A DNA stretch of 5,219 nucleotides. Source: Chloroflexota bacterium. Its GTDB lineage: Bacteria > Chloroflexota > UBA6077. Below the pieces are notes generated by a model. The model saw only the letters and a list, made by a program, of their open reading frames with translations. It did no database searches and had not been told where the DNA came from. The translations under genes and the position numbers were made by a program. Where the stretch lies: contig JAJZRD010000254.1 in NCBI GenBank assembly GCA_021845945.1, forward strand, positions 1-5,219, given 5' to 3'. Of this stretch, positions 5,025 to 5,219 are shown piece after piece; positions within the stretch are counted from its first letter, which is position 1; each line of letters opens with the position of its first letter.

Positions 5025-5038
5025 GAGCAAAGGATATA

Positions 5039-5060
5039 GGGGCGGCGCATGCGTTGCCCC
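5039..5060 (+). terminator. GC-rich hairpin after the helicase gene
   Basis: GGGGC (5039-5043) pairs with GCCCC (5056-5060), then two G-T pairs and CG/CG enclose a CATG loop: a 9-bp stem starting 14 bases after the helicase stop. The position suits a transcription end, but no T-tract follows (CAGGATTTCG), so it may be a weak terminator or an mRNA 3'-end stabiliser. Confidence 0.35.
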
Positions 5061-5096
5061 CAGGATTTCGACAGGAAGGGCGACCCGACGGGCATT

Positions 5097-5111
5097 CCTT
5101 ACAAGTTAAGG
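5097..5111. repeat. 15-bp dyad CCTTACAAGTTAAGG
   Basis: CCTTA and TAAGG are perfect 5-bp inverted arms around CAAGT. It is a short AT-containing dyad in the intergenic space upstream of the possible gene at 5158, and could be an operator. Chance occurrence is possible at this size. Confidence 0.2.
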
Positions 5112-5140
5112 TCTGCACAGAGTTGTCAATAGGCGGGCGG

Positions 5141-5161
5141 ATGAGCAATCCTTATGTATGA
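5141..5161 (+). other. Possible 6-codon leader ORF (MSNPYV) overlapping the next start
   Basis: The ATG at 5141 opens six codons and ends in a TGA (5159-5161) that overlaps the ATG at 5158 in an ATGA junction. Both ATGs begin the repeated word ATGAGCAA (5141-5148 and 5158-5165, 17 bp apart). No clear ribosome site precedes it, only GGCGGGCGG directly upstream, so it may be the by-product of a short duplication. Confidence 0.2.
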
Positions 5162-5219
5162 GCAAACGCAGACATACCGACTCACACCGTCCGGCCGTGT
5201 TGGAGCGGGATCGGGCTCG
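5158..5219 (+). CDS. Possible start of a small basic protein, perhaps HNH endonuclease (cut by window edge)
   Basis: From the ATG at 5158 the frame is open to the window edge: 20 full codons, beginning MSKRRHTDS and reaching RPAVLERDRA, with the next codon starting CG (Arg). The pattern AVLERD followed by three residues resembles the stretch just before the first Cys pair of many HNH endonucleases (VLERDxxxCxxCG), but no cysteine pair is visible because the window ends. Ribosome-site support is weak (GGATGAG about 12 bases upstream). Both the gene and its family are tentative. Confidence 0.3.
   Translation, partial: MSKRRHTDSHRPAVLERDRA

Noticed and set aside
4044..5030. 328-codon minus-strand frame opposite the helicase
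   Set aside because: Antisense shadow of the helicase with no recognisable motif.
5123..5158. TTGTCA as a -35 element for the gene at 5158
   Set aside because: No -10-like hexamer lies 16-18 bp downstream; the nearest (TATGTA, 5153) is 24 bp away and overlaps the start codon.
1..5219. CRISPR arrays, tRNA or rRNA genes, insertion-sequence ends
   Set aside because: No regularly spaced repeats, cloverleaf-like segment, transposase motif or terminal inverted repeats were seen.

Overview
The window is GC-rich bacterial chromosome with tightly packed genes, GC-biased third codon positions and free use of TTG, GTG and apparently CTG starts. The double-CxxC zinc-ribbon protein beside a short DEAD-box helicase, together with an AAC(3)-like acetyltransferase and a LysN/ARO8-type aminotransferase, would suit Chloroflexota or a similar GC-rich lineage. 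That placement is inference; there is no rRNA or other firm taxonomic marker. I see no IS element, CRISPR array, tRNA, phage gene or toxin gene.

Layout: (1) Positions 1-58, minus strand: the first 19 codons of a response-regulator receiver protein, with its own promoter (117-145) and a leader hairpin (90-108). (2) 299-958, plus: a complete GT2 glycosyltransferase of the DPM1-like class. It appears to start at a CTG codon behind a strong ribosome site and an extended -10 promoter (255-263). (3) 1036-3066, minus: a two-gene unit, PLP aminotransferase then AAC(3)-family acetyltransferase, in the same reading frame and separated by a TAG plus four codons. It converges on the glycosyltransferase across a 77-bp gap holding a hairpin. 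(4) 3067-3498: a 432-bp divergent intergenic region with a weak candidate promoter for the minus-strand unit, and a better extended -10 promoter with an operator-like dyad for the plus-strand unit. (5) 3499-5024, plus: zinc-ribbon protein and DEAD-box helicase, overlapping by 7 bp. The roughly 130-nt leader of this unit ends in a perfect 10-bp inverted repeat that covers the stretch between the ribosome site and the start codon. (6) 5025-5219: a hairpin after the helicase, short repeats, and the possible start of another plus-strand gene cut by the window edge.

How the genes may work together: the zinc-ribbon/helicase pair looks like a translationally coupled RNA-remodelling unit whose leader resembles those of structurally regulated (for example cold-responsive) RNA-helicase mRNAs. 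The aminotransferase/acetyltransferase pair probably acts on an amino acid or amine substrate that the sequence does not reveal. The glycosyltransferase and response regulator diverge from a shared intergenic region but need not be functionally linked.

The best candidates for something undescribed are the leader structure at 3449-3497 and the CTG start at 299. Neither proves a new system. Everything else belongs to known protein families.
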